Positions 51,844 through 59,453 of a stretch of DNA of 64,000 nucleotides are shown piece after piece. The stretch lies in contig NZ_JAFCLS010000019.1 in assembly GCF_018131075.1 (NCBI RefSeq), positions 1 to 64,000 of the forward strand, in the 5' to 3' direction. A model generated the notes under the pieces. That model made no database searches. It saw nothing but the letters and a program-made list of their open reading frames with translations, and was not told where the DNA came from. The stretch's first letter is position 1, and every line of letters starts with the position of its first letter. The position numbers were made by a program, and so were the translations under genes. This stretch comes from Bradyrhizobium sp. JYMT SZCCT0428. GTDB taxonomy: Bacteria > Pseudomonadota > Alphaproteobacteria > Rhizobiales > Xanthobacteraceae.

Positions 51844-52305
51844 TTACTTCGCCCCCATCTTTGCGGCAGCGGCATGGATCGCGGCGCGAATGCGCGGATA
51901 GGTGCCGCACCGGCATAGATTGCCGGACATCACCACATTGATTTCCTCGTCCGTTGGCTTGGGGATCAGTTCAAGAAGCGAAATGGCCTGCATGATCTGG
52001 CCGGTCTGGCAATAGCCGCACTGCGGGACCTGATGTTCGATCCAGGCCTGCAGAACCGGGTGCTGGTCTCTATCTCGCAACCCTTCGATCGTGGTGACCG
52101 ACTTGCCGGCGACGTCGCCGATACGCGACTGACAGGAACGGACCGCCGCGCCGTCTATCTGGACGGTACAGGCGCCACATTGCGCTACGCCGCATCCGTA
52201 TTTGGGACTTGTGACACCGAGTTCGTCGCGCAACACCCAAAGCAACGGCATCTCAGGAACGACGTCAACCTGGTGCTTGGTCCCGTTGACCGTGAGCTCG
52301 ATCAT
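51844..52305 (-). CDS. 2Fe-2S subunit of molybdenum hydroxylase
   Basis: A 153-residue protein from the ATG at 52305 (AAGGGAC upstream). It holds both clusters of the small subunit: YGCGVAQCGACTVQIDGAAVRSC (quoted in part) for the plant-type cluster and QCGYCQTGQIM with GNLCRCGTYPRI for the second. First gene of the operon; stop and the next ATG are adjacent. It has no signal of its own and would be exported bound to the Tat-carrying subunit. Confidence 0.94.
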   Translation of the reverse strand: MIELTVNGTKHQVDVVPEMPLLWVLRDELGVTSPKYGCGVAQCGACTVQIDGAAVRSCQSRIGDVAGKSVTTIEGLRDRDQHPVLQAWIEHQVPQCGYCQTGQIMQAISLLELIPKPTDEEINVVMSGNLCRCGTYPRIRAAIHAAAAKMGAK

Positions 52306-52489
52306 GTCGATATGTCCCTTTGTGGATCTTGTTGTCCTCACTTCCGGGCAGCTTCACGCCGGGTAACGTAACTTAGGTTTCCTTGGCTGCCAAGTGTTGC
52401 ACGGACGTGACGATAGAGCGCACGCGCTGGCTTGCGTCGCGATGCCTTTTTGCTAGGCAGTTCGGACATCGTCGTAGCAATCCAGCGGG

Positions 52490-53894
52490 TCAGCCTATTC
52501 GATTGAGGGTGCCCCTGATGCTGGTGAACATCTCGCCGATGTTCTTGCGCATTGAATCCAGCTTCTGAAAATCTTCAAAGATCCTGGAAATTCTCGCGTC
52601 GAGCTCGGTCTTGTTGGTGGCGATCGCATCCACGCGCGAGGCGAGGCCTTCATCGCCCTTTAGCTCGATCTCGCCAAGCGTCTTGCTCAGGATCGCGTGA
52701 CCGATATTCACTTCAGCGATCAACGCCTCGATGCCGTAGACCGGCCCTTGCAGGGGCGCCAGTCCGGCCTGCGACGTCGCCAGTTCCTCCTTGAACTGGC
52801 CCAGCGTCGCCGAAAAATCCTGCAGGTTCCGGAGACGCAATCGGCAGTCGACGATGAATTCGTTCAGCGCGTTCTGGCGGTCGAGCAGGCTGGCGCCGCT
52901 GGAATCCGTCTCAATCGCCGCAAGCGAGCGCTCCAGATGCGTCCGACGTTCCCTGAGCTCTTCCAGGTCGAGGCGAATAGCGTCCAGAATATGGAAGCAA
53001 TCATCAACCTGCGCGACCCGCTGCTCGATCTCGCGCTTGTTCTTCGTGAGGTTCTCAACCCGCAGGCTGAGCTTTTCATCCCCGCTGGATTCGAGTTCAT
53101 CCAGCATCCTGGTCAGCTGGTCGCCGGATGAGCGCAGCTCGGTAATGAGGGCGTTGATCCCGGTTTCCGGCGTGCGGACGGGCACCAGCTCGGCGTGGGT
53201 CTTGGCCAGCTCTTCCTTGAAGCGGTTGAGCGTCGCCAGCGACTGCTGCAGCACGCCGTGACGGTTGTGAATCGCGGATACGCTTTGGTCCAGTTCGTTG
53301 ACGCGATCGCCGAGATTTTTCTTGTTGTCGTCGGTCTCGAGCTCGGTGAGCCACCGCTCGAGCTGACGCAGCCGGTCCTTCAATTCGCTGAATACGGGCT
53401 CGGCAACGCGCCGCTTCTCCGACACGACGCCGACCGTCTCGCGAAGGGCCTGCTGGCGGCGCCGGATCTCTTTCAAGCCGCTCATGAAGATCGACGGAAT
53501 CGTACCGGCTCTGCTGTTCGGCTACCCGCTTTTCCGTGTCCGCGAGCGTCGTCTGAAGCGATACGATGGCTTCTTCGGGGTCGCTCTTGGCGAGAGACTG
53601 GACCGACGAGTCGAAACCAGCCTGCGCATCATGCGCGGCCACAACCCCTTGTCGCAGGCCCCGGAGGCGGTCCCGCAGTAATTTGTTCTGGCGCGCCAGG
53701 CCGTAAGCCTGCCAGACGGATGAGCCGATCAGCGCTAGAGTGGTCAGCATGATGGCGCCGAGCGCGAACCGCTGGGGACCTGGCAGCGCTGCAAGCTGAA
53801 CCGATATCTGGGCTGGATCGAGTCCCAATGTCGCGCCTGCAAAAAACGCGCAAGCGCTGAACAGCACTATCCAGGCGATGATCGGAAACCACAT
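52490..53894 (-). pseudogene. membrane-anchored coiled-coil repeat protein, frameshifted
   Basis: The 5' frame from the ATG at 53894 has two hydrophobic segments (IIAWIVLFSACAFFAGATLG; ALGAIMLTTLALIGSSVWQ) then coiled coil up to SVDLHERL. Near 53470-53485 the reading frame must shift by one base to continue as KEIRRRQQALRETVGVV to the stop at 52490. The 3' part holds two copies of about 120-residue repeats, each with L..FKEELA...A.L.P and GI.ALI.E. Combined length about 468 residues. The single-base lesion could be natural or a sequence error. A restart ATG at 53485 (MSGLKEI) lacks a good ribosome site. Confidence 0.65.
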
Positions 53895-54142
53895 ACGGTG
53901 ATCTAATCAGACTGTGTCGTAATCGATTGAAGGGGTGTTTTTTGAGGGCAAACCGGGTTGGATGCCCGTTTCCGCAAATCCACGTCCCCCTTTTGGTCGG
54001 GAACCATAACGGCTTTTGAGGTCCTGCGGTAGTCTTACAGCGCCTGCACACGCGACTTGGCGCCGCAACCCTGGCGCGTCCATGGAGAGAAGGCGGGTGG
54101 GGGTCGCGTGTCAGAACGGCGCCGGGCGCCAGACGTCATCCG

Positions 54143-54760
54143 CTAGCGCTTCGCCATGCTGACGGCGCGGCCGGTCTGGCCGATCACCTTCACTTCGTCC
54201 TTGCCGCAGGTGAAGCTGCGCGCGAGCTCATCTGCGGCCTTGCGGGCAAGCTCGTTGGGATTTGGGTTGGCCTGCGCGTCGATATAGGCGACGTGGCAGA
54301 CGGCGCCGGGCGGCAGCCTGGTCACCGCCAGCATCGGCTTGGCGGTGGGGCGGCCTTCCTTGTCCGGATCGCTGTTGTCGGCGATGTGCCAGCGCTGGAT
54401 GATCGCGAACGGCTTGCCGTCCACCGCCCGCCATTCGACGGTGTTGGTGGTCGAGTTGAACGGGCCGAACCAGCCTTGCGCGGCCGGCTCCTTGGCCGCC
54501 GCGGCGCGGTTGCGGCCGACCGAGACGGTTTCGCGTAAGTCGCCTTCGCTGATCAGCACCACCAGGCCCGCCGTGCCGGGGCAGACCCGCGTCGTGCTGC
54601 CGTCGAGCTCGCTCGGCTTGCCGATCATGCGGCAATCCTTCGGCGCCGTGGAGGTATAGAGGCTGCTGAATGTCTGGGCATTTGCCGGTGAAAACGGGCC
54701 AAGCATGGCGCATGCCGCACCGGCCAATGCCGTCAAATGCAGATTGCGGAGGTGTTTCAT
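54143..54760 (-). CDS. exported hypothetical protein
   Basis: A 205-residue protein from the ATG at 54760 with signal peptide LHLTALAGAACAMLGPFSPANA. The mature part has QTFSSLYTSTAPKDCRMIG, GWFGPFNSTTNTVEWRAVDG, and LPPGAVCHVAYIDAQANPNP, with cysteines that may pair. Similar exported proteins in bradyrhizobia are uncharacterised (recall). The frame extends to 54832 but without ribosome site or hydrophobic start. Convergent pattern absent; it is divergent from the SET gene. Confidence 0.72.
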   Translation of the reverse strand: MKHLRNLHLTALAGAACAMLGPFSPANAQTFSSLYTSTAPKDCRMIGKPSELDGSTTRVCPGTAGLVVLISEGDLRETVSVGRNRAAAAKEPAAQGWFGPFNSTTNTVEWRAVDGKPFAIIQRWHIADNSDPDKEGRPTAKPMLAVTRLPPGAVCHVAYIDAQANPNPNELARKAADELARSFTCGKDEVKVIGQTGRAVSMAKR

Positions 54761-54946
54761 CCCTTGGCGTCCCTTGAGGTCCCTTGGGCCACCCCGGCCT
54801 TTGGGGGAACAATGACAGTCTGACGTGCGCAATCTGGGGAAGGTTCAAGGAAGCCAACCGAAATACCTGACATCGGCGCGGAATCGTCCTAGAAGGGCAG
54901 CTTCGCCATTCCCTTCACTCACCAGTGTGTCAGTAATTCAATCGTC

Positions 54947-55684
54947 ATGGCTACCGTATCTGCGAACAAACCCTATCGCGTCGGCCGCTCCCGCACCGGG
55001 CTTGGCCTCTTCGCCACCAAACCGATCAAGAAGGGCGCCAAGATCGTTCGTTATTTTGGGCCACTATTGGATTCGAAGAAGAAAAAAGACGACGCGATCG
55101 AGAACAAATATCTGTTCGAGCTGACCAACCGCTGGACCATCGACGGTTCGGTGCGCGCCAACGTCGCCCGCTACATCAACCATGCCTGCAAGCCGAACGC
55201 GGAATCCGACGTCAAGCCGCGCAAGCGCAAGGTCATCATCCGCGCCATCAAGAACATCGAGCCGGGCGACGAGATCAATTACGATTACGGCACCGACTAT
55301 TTCAAAGCCTATCTGAAGCCGATCGGCTGCAAATGCGCGGCCTGCGAAAAGAAGCGCAAGAAGAAGCGCGCCGAGGCGAGGGCGGAGAAGCTTCGCCTCA
55401 AGGCCAAGGCGGAGCGGAAGGCTTTGAAGGAAGCCGAGAAGCAAAAGGCGAAAGCCGCCCGGGCGCGCAAGGCCAAAGCAAAGGCCAGGGAAAAAGACAG
55501 GCAGAAGCTGGTCGCCAAGACGCTTGGGGCGAAGACGAACGGCGTCAAGGCGAATGGGACCAAGCTGAATGGCAAGTCCTTGAACGGCAAGTCGCTGAAC
55601 GGACACGCCCGCAAGACCCCAGCTGCAAAGTCCGGCATTCTCGCAAAGCCGCAGCAGGTCAAGGAAAATCGGGCGACGGCGTAA
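54947..55684 (+). CDS. SET-domain protein with lysine-rich tail
   Basis: A 245-residue predicted protein-lysine methyltransferase. Residues about 8-125 form a SET domain: YRVGRSRTGLGLFATKPIKK, RYINHACKPNAESDVKPR with the NHxC motif, and GDEINYDYGTDYF. A post-SET-like CKCAACEKK follows. The last 110 residues are Lys/Ala/Arg-rich helix (KLRLKAKAERKALKEAEKQ) ending in KxNG repeats (GKSLNGKSLNGH). Bacterial SET proteins can modify host or own basic proteins; target unknown. Base use in the tail is unlike the domain. Confidence 0.88.
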   Translation: MATVSANKPYRVGRSRTGLGLFATKPIKKGAKIVRYFGPLLDSKKKKDDAIENKYLFELTNRWTIDGSVRANVARYINHACKPNAESDVKPRKRKVIIRAIKNIEPGDEINYDYGTDYFKAYLKPIGCKCAACEKKRKKKRAEARAEKLRLKAKAERKALKEAEKQKAKAARARKAKAKAREKDRQKLVAKTLGAKTNGVKANGTKLNGKSLNGKSLNGHARKTPAAKSGILAKPQQVKENRATA

Positions 55685-55691
55685 AGCTCTC

Positions 55692-55767
55692 CCGTCATTC
55701 CGGGGCGCGAAGCGAACCCGGAATCTCGAGATTCCGGGTTCGATGCTTCGCATCGCCCCGGAATGAC
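55692..55767. repeat. dispersed CATTCCGG palindromic repeat, copy 3
   Basis: CGTCATTCCGGGGCGCGAAG to CGCCCCGGAATGAC, containing GGAATCTCGAGATTCC. Bases 55720-55767 are identical to 32027-32074. Lies between convergent SET and DUF6522 genes. Confidence 0.8.
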
Positions 55768-55772
55768 AACAA

Positions 55773-56060
55773 CTAACCCGGCTTCCGCGCCGACTGCGGC
55801 AACGACGAATCCCCGAAATCTACCGCCGAGCGCTGAACGATCGCGCCCGACGCATCGACGATGACGCGAAAGCGCCGGTGCTTCGAGAAGAACGTCAGCC
55901 GATGCCGGCCCTGATCCGCATCGACGCCACGCTCGGAAACGCTGGTGATCGTGCCCGCGCGCATGCCTTCCCTGAGCCGCGGCAGCGCGATGCCGAGGCC
56001 TTCGGCGACGATCGACGCGTCGATCTCCACTTCGCCATCGGCAAATTCGATCGGCTTCAT
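55773..56060 (-). CDS. DUF6522-family protein
   Basis: A 95-residue protein from the ATG at 56060, which overlaps the Rrf2 stop as ATGA. Content: EFADGEVEIDASIVAEGLGI, LPRLREGMRAGTITSVSERG and RLTFFSKHRRFRVIVDASG. The pattern matches small DUF6522 proteins often beside Rrf2 regulators and globins in rhizobia (recall). Role unknown; a nitric-oxide or redox link is suggested only by neighbours. Confidence 0.75.
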   Translation of the reverse strand: MKPIEFADGEVEIDASIVAEGLGIALPRLREGMRAGTITSVSERGVDADQGRHRLTFFSKHRRFRVIVDASGAIVQRSAVDFGDSSLPQSARKPG

Positions 56061-56491
56061 GCGGCACCTCGCGCCGGGCTCGCTTTGGATCGCGCGGGAT
56101 AGGCGCATTCCGCCAGCGTCGTGCCGTCGAGTTCGCGCATGAAGGCTTCGCGCGCGGCGGCGAGTTTTCCCTTCAGCCGGCAGCGCGGCAGCAGCGAGCA
56201 ACAACCGCCATCCTCACGAAAACATTCGACCAGCGCTTCGCCTTCCAGCGCGCGCACGACTTCGCCGAGCGTGATCGATTGCGCCGGCCGCGCCAGGCTG
56301 AACCCGCCGCCGACGCCGCGTTGGGTCGAAATGAAGCCGCCATCGGCGAGATCCCGCACCACCTTGGCGAGGTGATTGCGCGAGATCCCGAACTCGGCCG
56401 CGATTTCGCTGGTGGCGAACGAGCGCGCCGGCTCGCCCGCCAGCCGCATCAGGGCGCGCAGGGCAAAATCGGTGAACGATGTCAGGCGCAT
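56057..56491 (-). CDS. Rrf2-family regulator, NsrR-like
   Basis: A 144-residue Fe-S sensor-type repressor. Winged-helix start (MRLTSFTDFALRALMRLAGE; SEIAAEFGISRNHLAKVVRD) and cysteines at 90, 97, 98 and 104 (ECFREDGGCCSLLPRC), spaced like the cluster ligands of NsrR. It is divergent from the truncated haemoglobin gene; a perfect palindrome lies between them. NsrR senses nitric oxide, and a globin target fits, but IscR-like or other sensing cannot be excluded. Confidence 0.88.
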   Translation of the reverse strand: MRLTSFTDFALRALMRLAGEPARSFATSEIAAEFGISRNHLAKVVRDLADGGFISTQRGVGGGFSLARPAQSITLGEVVRALEGEALVECFREDGGCCSLLPRCRLKGKLAAAREAFMRELDGTTLAECAYPARSKASPARGAA

Positions 56492-56537
56492 GGGAGGCCC
56501 TCAGAAATGTGACTTGGCAGATCATCTATAGCAATCT

Positions 56538-56562
56538 AAATAGGTATTTGTAATACCTATTT
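56538..56562. promoter_or_regulatory. perfect palindrome, probable Rrf2/NsrR operator
   Basis: AAATAGGTATT-TGT-AATACCTATTT, 11-bp arms without mismatch. It lies 46 bp from the Rrf2 start and ends 13 bp before the haemoglobin GTG, so it can control both. Form and size match Rrf2-family operators. Confidence 0.75.
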
Positions 56563-56575
56563 GAGGAGACCTGTT

Positions 56576-57037
56576 GTGACAGGGGCAGAACGGCGTCAGG
56601 CGATCACCGCCGAGATCATGGAAAGAACCGGCATCACGGAAGCCATGATCGAACGGCTGGTGCGCGGCTTCTATGCAAAAGTCCGCAGCGATCCGATGCT
56701 GGCGCCGGTATTCGAGGCGCGCATTAGGGATTGGGAGCCGCATCTGCAACAGATGTGCGCGTTCTGGTCGTCGGTAGCGCTGATGTCGGGCCGCTACCAC
56801 GGCACGCCCATGGTCAAGCATATGCCGCTGCCGGTCGACGCCGCACATTTCGACCGCTGGCTCGAGCTGTTCGAGGCTGCGGCGAACGAAATCTGTCCGC
56901 CGGTGGCCGCTGATCATTTCGTCGAACGGGCGCAGCGGATCGCGGCAAGCCTTGAACTTGGCGTCGCCAGCGGGCAGGGCGTCATGCTCGCACCCGGCGA
57001 AAGATTTCGGCGCAGCGAAACAGGAGGCCTGCAATGA
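56576..57037 (+). CDS. group III truncated haemoglobin
   Basis: A 153-residue globin from the GTG at 56576, preceded by GAGGAG at 8 bp. The group III layout is seen in MIERLVRGFYAKVRSDPMLA, WEPHLQQMCAFWSSVALMSG, YHGTPMVKHMPLPVDAAHFD and RWLELFEAAANEICPPVAAD; the proximal His is probably in the KHMPLP...HFDRW region. Expected role is nitric-oxide or oxygen chemistry, probably derepressed by the adjacent Rrf2 regulator. The stop overlaps the next small gene (ATGA). Confidence 0.92.
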   Translation: MTGAERRQAITAEIMERTGITEAMIERLVRGFYAKVRSDPMLAPVFEARIRDWEPHLQQMCAFWSSVALMSGRYHGTPMVKHMPLPVDAAHFDRWLELFEAAANEICPPVAADHFVERAQRIAASLELGVASGQGVMLAPGERFRRSETGGLQ

Positions 57038-57168
57038 CCAACCAGACGCGTGCGATACAAGGCAAGGATCAGGCTGATCCGTATGCCGGCAGCAGCCTTG
57101 TACCAATGCTTGTCATCGGGCTGGTGCTGACGCTGGCCGGAATGTTCGCTGCGCTGGCGTTGAGTTAG
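57034..57168 (+). CDS. 44-residue single-pass membrane protein
   Basis: A short gene beginning at the ATG that overlaps the globin stop (ATGA); GGAGG lies 6 bp upstream. The product starts MTNQTRAIQGKDQADPYAG and then has one membrane segment (SLVPMLVIGLVLTLAGMFAA) ending LALS. Translational coupling and the clean segment argue that it is real. It may anchor or assist the globin or a partner; function unknown. Its TAG stop lies within the hairpin at 57166-57188. Confidence 0.7.
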   Translation: MTNQTRAIQGKDQADPYAGSSLVPMLVIGLVLTLAGMFAALALS

Positions 57169-57188
57169 GCGTCGCGCAGCGACGCCTA
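57166..57188. terminator. hairpin after the haemoglobin operon
   Basis: TAGGCGTCGC-GCA-GCGACGCCTA, a perfect 10-bp stem. It lies between convergent operons and may end both. No T tract follows. Confidence 0.55.
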
Positions 57189-57193
57189 GTCGG

Positions 57194-57625
57194 CTAGCGG
57201 GGTTTTTTCTTTGAGCTGTTCAGGGCGGCCGCGGCGCGTATCAGCGTCTTGAACGCATCCGCATTGATTTCAACGCCCTCATGGATATCGATCGCGCGTC
57301 TGGTGTTGCCTTCGAGGCTGGAGTTGAACAGCTTTGACGGGTCCTTGAGCGAAGCGCCCTTGGCGAAAGTCAGCTTCACGGCGCTCTTGTAGGTCTCGCC
57401 GGTGCAGATGATCCCGTCGTGCGACCAGACCGGAACGCCGCGCCACTTCAACTCCTCAACCACATCAGGCACGGCCTGTTTGATCAGCGCGCGGACACCG
57501 GCGAGCGTCTTGCCTCTCCAGTCACCCAGATCCTTGATCTTGATGTCGATCAGCCGGGAAGGGGATTCTTCCTTGGTGGTCTCCTTGGTCGCTGCGCTCT
57601 TCTTCACCGTTGCGCTCTTCTTCAT
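57194..57625 (-). CDS. DUF1801-domain protein
   Basis: A 143-residue protein with a Lys/Thr/Ser-rich start (MKKSATVKKSAATKETTKEE) and a DUF1801 domain: LAGVRALIKQAVPDVVEELK, VPVWSHDGIICTG, KSAVKLTFAKGASLKDP and SLEGNTRRAIDIHEGVEI. This small alpha-beta fold is common in soil bacteria next to ArsR/SRPBCC genes; no enzymatic role is established. Last gene of the ArsR-led operon. It is a distant relative of the frameshifted gene just upstream. Confidence 0.85.
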   Translation of the reverse strand: MKKSATVKKSAATKETTKEESPSRLIDIKIKDLGDWRGKTLAGVRALIKQAVPDVVEELKWRGVPVWSHDGIICTGETYKSAVKLTFAKGASLKDPSKLFNSSLEGNTRRAIDIHEGVEINADAFKTLIRAAAALNSSKKKPR

Positions 57626-57669
57626 ATTGTTTTCACCTCATGCGGCTGCGTATTTGGTTTGCGAAGATA

Positions 57670-58148
57670 TCAAGGCGCGAGATAGCCGGGCAACGCGGCG
57701 GCCTGCTTCAGCCATTTGGTCAACTGCGCCTCGTCGAGTTCGTCGTCTTCATGGATGTCGAGGTAGCGGACATCCTTGTGCTTGCTGGCGCCGGGCGGCA
57801 GCGGTCGCAGTGATGCGCCGCGGAAGAACGCCACTTTGACGTAGCGCGTGTAGACGTGGAGCGAAAGGAACCAGCCCTGGCCCTCGATCCCGTAGAAGGG
57901 CGAGTTCCACTTCACGGCCTTGCGCACATTGGGCACTGTCCGCACGATCAGCGCGTCGAGCCGCTTGCCAAGGTCGCGCTTCCAGCCCGGCATCGCGGCG
58001 ATATAGGCCTGCACCGGAGCGTCGCCGTCCGCCTTCGCGATCTGCGGATTGTCGCCCGACAGCAGCTCGGCTTCGTGGCAACCCGCCTGGTGGCGGTTTT
58101 CTTTGCGACCTTCTTCGCCGGCTGCTTGGACGTCTTGCCCGCCTTCAT
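57670..58148 (-). pseudogene. DUF1801-domain gene with one-base frameshift
   Basis: From the ATG at 58148 (AAGGAG 5 bp upstream) the frame reads MKAGKTSKQPAKKVAKKTAT to RVATK, then goes off-frame. Restoring one missing base near 58071-58075 gives AELLSGDNPQIAKADGDAPV and joins VQAYIAAMPGWKRDLGKRLD, VRKAVKWNSPFYGIEGQGWF and YLDIHEDDELDEAQLTKW. The restored protein is about 159 residues. Lesion may be real or a sequencing slip in a G run. The intact 3' frame alone could start at an internal ATG at 58014. Confidence 0.7.
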
Positions 58149-58170
58149 GCCCACTCCTTAGCCCGGTGCG

Positions 58171-58377
58171 TCAACCGCTACGCCACTTGGTGGCATAGGG
58201 CAGCGCGAACAAGTACAAACCGCTGAACAGCAGCAGGAACAGCGGCAGCAGCGCCAGGAAGCCGATCCAGTCGGCATGCGTCCCCATTGCCACGGCGATG
58301 AAGTTGATGATGACGGTCACCGTAAAGGCAATGGATAGCCAGCGGTGGATCTGTCGAATCCAGACGTTCCAGTTCAA
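58171..58377 (-). CDS. small two-pass membrane protein
   Basis: A 68-residue protein (MNWNVWIRQIHRWLSIAFTV) with two membrane segments (SIAFTVTVIINFIAVAMG and FLALLPLFLLLFSGLYLFAL) and a short basic tail. It resembles small rhizobial proteins seen beside SRPBCC/ArsR genes (recall). GAGGAGAT lies upstream. Operon member; function unknown. Confidence 0.72.
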   Translation of the reverse strand: MNWNVWIRQIHRWLSIAFTVTVIINFIAVAMGTHADWIGFLALLPLFLLLFSGLYLFALPYATKWRSG

Positions 58378-58430
58378 TGGAATCTCCTCTTGTTACGTGC
58401 CTGAATGTTTACTCAGCCGCAGCTTCGGCT

Positions 58431-58859
58431 TCACTCGCCCCGTTCCAGCAACTGCTCCAGCTTTGCAAAGAACTCCTGCCAGCCCGCCTTGGCGCCGCCA
58501 TAGGCCTGCGGCTGATCCGGCCGGAAGCCCGACTGCTCCATGCGCAGCAGGGTCCCGGTGCGCGTCGGCGTGAGCGTCCAGGCGACGACGCTCGACAGAT
58601 TGTAGGCCGCTTGTTCGTGCTTGAAATTCCAGGTGTAGGTCAGCTTCTTATTCGGCTCGACGGCGAGAACCTCGCAGTCCAGCACGCCGCCCCATTCGCC
58701 GCGCAGATTGAAATTGTGACCCACGACAGGCTTGAAGTCGTTCTTCATCAGCCACTCCTCGATCAGATGCGGTTGCGTCAGCGCGCGCCAGATTTTTTCC
58801 GGCGGATGCGGGATCTCGCGTTCGACGACGACGGAGCGCGTTTCGGTCGCAGTGTTCAT
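58431..58859 (-). CDS. SRPBCC (AHSA1/START-like) domain protein
   Basis: A 142-residue ligand-binding fold: VVVEREIPHPPEKIWRALTQ, PHLIEEWLMKNDFKPVVGHN, LDCEVLAVEPNKKLTYTWNF and VVAWTLTPTRTGTLLRMEQS. Typical partner of an ArsR regulator. The ATG overlaps the arsR-type stop (ATGA). May bind a hydrophobic ligand; not shown. Confidence 0.9.
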   Translation of the reverse strand: MNTATETRSVVVEREIPHPPEKIWRALTQPHLIEEWLMKNDFKPVVGHNFNLRGEWGGVLDCEVLAVEPNKKLTYTWNFKHEQAAYNLSSVVAWTLTPTRTGTLLRMEQSGFRPDQPQAYGGAKAGWQEFFAKLEQLLERGE

Positions 58860-59179
58860 TGGTCCATCCTTTTGAGGAGATCTTCGAGGTCGTCGAACCG
58901 GTTCTGCCAGAAGCCGGCCATCTGGCTGGTCCAGTCGATCAGCGGGGAAAGCGCGCCGAGCTGCGCGCTGTAATGCGTCTGTCGTCCTTCATGGCGGTCG
59001 CGCACCAGCCCGGCCTGCTTCAGGAGGCCGAGATGCTTTGAGACCGCCGGCTGCGAGACGCCGGCGCGCGCCGTCAGGGCCCCGACCGTCTGCTCGCCGT
59101 CGCGGCACAGCCGCTCGAAGATCGCCCGCCGCGTTGGATCGGCAAGGGTTCTGAACAGCACGTCATGAACGTTTGGCAT
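58856..59179 (-). CDS. ArsR-family regulator
   Basis: A 107-residue winged-helix repressor without metal-binding cysteines in the usual place: MPNVHDVLFRTLADPTRRAI, LCRDGEQTVGALTARAGVSQ, PAVSKHLGLLKQAGLVRDRH. This is the SRPBCC-linked subtype. It leads an operon with SRPBCC, a small membrane protein and two DUF1801 genes. Three palindromes of form ATAACC-N4-GGTTAT upstream are probable operators. Confidence 0.9.
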   Translation of the reverse strand: MPNVHDVLFRTLADPTRRAIFERLCRDGEQTVGALTARAGVSQPAVSKHLGLLKQAGLVRDRHEGRQTHYSAQLGALSPLIDWTSQMAGFWQNRFDDLEDLLKRMDQ

Positions 59180-59188
59180 CTGGTATCG

Positions 59189-59204
59189 ATAACCCGTTGG
59201 CTAT
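59189..59204. promoter_or_regulatory. ArsR-type operator, site 1
   Basis: ATAACC-CGTT-GGCTAT, one mismatch from a perfect palindrome, 10 bp before the regulator start. Likely autoregulatory. Confidence 0.6.
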
Positions 59205-59214
59205 GGGTAGACGT

Positions 59215-59230
59215 ATAACCGTCTGGATAT
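59215..59230. promoter_or_regulatory. ArsR-type operator, site 2
   Basis: ATAACC-GTCT-GGATAT, one mismatch, 26 bp from site 1, i.e. about two and a half helical turns. Confidence 0.5.
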
Positions 59231-59348
59231 ATGTTAGTCAAGCGGGGAATGAGGAGCAGCCGAACAATTGCATCAGGCCGCGGCCAATATGAGGCGCTGA
59301 AGGTGGTTGGCGTACCTCGGACAGGATTTGGGTCGGCCGACAATTACC

Positions 59349-59364
59349 ATACCCTGTTGGTTAT
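59349..59364. promoter_or_regulatory. ArsR-type operator, site 3
   Basis: ATACCC-TGTT-GGTTAT, one mismatch. It lies 145 bp beyond site 1 with no annotated gene starting nearby, so its role is unclear. Confidence 0.45.
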
Positions 59365-59401
59365 GCATCCAGCGGGAGGGCGCCAGCGGCCCACGCGAAT
59401 T

Positions 59402-59434
59402 CGCGCCCGATGACAAGAGCTGTCATCGGGCGCG
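59402..59434. terminator. long perfect hairpin
   Basis: GCGCCCGATGACA at 59403-59415 and TGTCATCGGGCGC at 59421-59433 with a 5-base loop. It lies 20 bp after the stop of the minus-strand gene ending at 59454 and is a likely terminator or processing hairpin. Confidence 0.65.
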
Positions 59435-59453
59435 CTCTCAATTCACAGCAAGC

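Noticed and set aside
50547..51941. 464-residue plus-strand frame
   Set aside because: Shadow of the molybdenum-subunit gene, which has all family motifs.
53895..54142. Short frame with KRGTWICGNGHPTRFAL on the minus strand
   Set aside because: No start with ribosome site and no domain; possibly part of a dispersed sequence but only one copy is here.
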